DNA of 64,000 bases, taken from NCBI GenBank assembly GCA_963839365.1, contig CAWIUT010000003.1, positions 310,001 to 374,000 on the forward strand, given 5' to 3'. Below, in pieces: positions 63,834 to 64,000 of this stretch (the stretch's first letter is position 1; every line of letters starts with the position of its first letter). The notes beneath the pieces were generated by a model. It was not told where the DNA came from. It ran no database searches and was given only the letters and a program-made list of their open reading frames with translations. Made by a program: the position numbers and the translations under genes. Origin of the DNA: DASSKA01 sp963839365. Its GTDB lineage: Bacteria > Actinomycetota > Actinomycetes > Propionibacteriales > Nocardioidaceae.

Positions 63834-64000
63834 GTGCCGGCAGGTCCCGACTACGACGACCACAGCAGGTTCGAGCGACCGCGCCGCTACACCCGCCCGC
63901 GCACCAAGCAGCGACCCAGCTACGACGACGCAGCGGTCGGCGTGGTGGTCACCGTGGACCGCGGCCGGTTCACCTGCCTCCTGCTCGACGACGAGGTCCA
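63834..64000 (+). CDS. rsgA: Ribosome small-subunit GTPase RsgA, N-terminal part
   Basis: Only the first 55 codons are present; the gene continues past the right edge. The sequence MPAGPDYDDHSRFERP, a basic stretch RRYTRPRTKQRP and VGVVVTVDRGRFTCLLLDD match the N-terminus and start of the OB fold of actinobacterial RsgA, a circularly permuted GTPase that matures the 30S subunit. The assignment is supported by the aroA-rsgA order known from mycobacteria. The GTG directly follows the aroA stop. Confidence 0.85.
   Translation, partial: MPAGPDYDDHSRFERPRRYTRPRTKQRPSYDDAAVGVVVTVDRGRFTCLLLDDEV

Overview
The window is a stretch of a high-GC Actinomycetota chromosome. The evidence is the GC content, many GTG starts, 1-4 nt overlapping stop/start codons, WhiB, SigR/RsrA, UsfX/SigF, the Kgd-type 2-oxoglutarate enzyme, a DUF6104 protein, actinobacterial bL37 and recurrent TAGGCT-type leaderless promoters. 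A Nocardioides-like member of the Propionibacteriales is my best guess, but this is inference. No transposase, phage gene or CRISPR array is visible. The window starts inside nucS and ends inside rsgA.

Layout. (1) 1-11 kb: the 3' end of nucS, a D-amino-acid oxidase, a two-repeat lipoprotein, a histidine-phosphatase fold lacking its catalytic residues, an ethylmalonyl-CoA mutase (B12 enzyme), a STAS protein, a PduO-type cobalamin adenosyltransferase, and a betB-betA-betT choline uptake and oxidation operon. (2) 11-36 kb, almost all on the minus strand: argS, hom-thrC-thrB, rho, rpmE-prfA-prmC-sua5-wecA-atpZ/I-atpBEFHAGDC-DUF2550. This order is the one known from mycobacteria (Rv1292-Rv1312 region), except that a four-gene cassette (single-domain response regulator, HEAT-repeat membrane protein, GT2 glycosyltransferase, CHASE3 histidine kinase) sits between rho and rpmE, and lysA is absent between argS and hom. 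tRNA-Arg(CCG) lies divergently beside argS. (3) 36-49 kb: a secreted or anchored His/Arg-rich protein, an MFS carrier translationally coupled to a 2-hydroxyacid dehydrogenase, an LCP protein with a lipoprotein, kgd plus DUF6104, an SDR/oxidoreductase pair, malic enzyme, and divergent sodX/sodN for nickel superoxide dismutase. (4) 49-64 kb, a stress and regulation block: rsbW-sigF, whiB1, pdtaS, DUF2785, bL37, rsrA-sigR, an alpha/beta hydrolase, a SRAP protein, a degenerate GGDEF protein, a membrane-tethered sigma/anti-sigma fusion, an archaeal-type aspartyl-tRNA synthetase, a DoxX-like protein, aroA and the start of rsgA. This resembles the Rv3219-Rv3228 neighbourhood.

Most interesting item: the 422-nt gap before the archaeal-type aspS (60207-60628) contains what reads as a complete translational T-box riboswitch. 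It has an S-turn AGTA/GAA pair, a GAC (Asp) specifier, a stem III, the T-box core TGGCACCGCG, an antisequestrator GGTGTGG/CCACACC, and a mutually exclusive sequestrator CACCTCCTG/CAGGAGGTG that covers the Shine-Dalgarno. Other regulatory signals are an exact SigR-type promoter (GGAAT-N18-GTT) in front of sigR that could yield a longer SigR isoform, a Rex-like site upstream of the ATP synthase operon, CRP-like and SigF-like sites upstream of whiB1, and at least ten promoters whose -10 lies 6-8 nt before the start codon.
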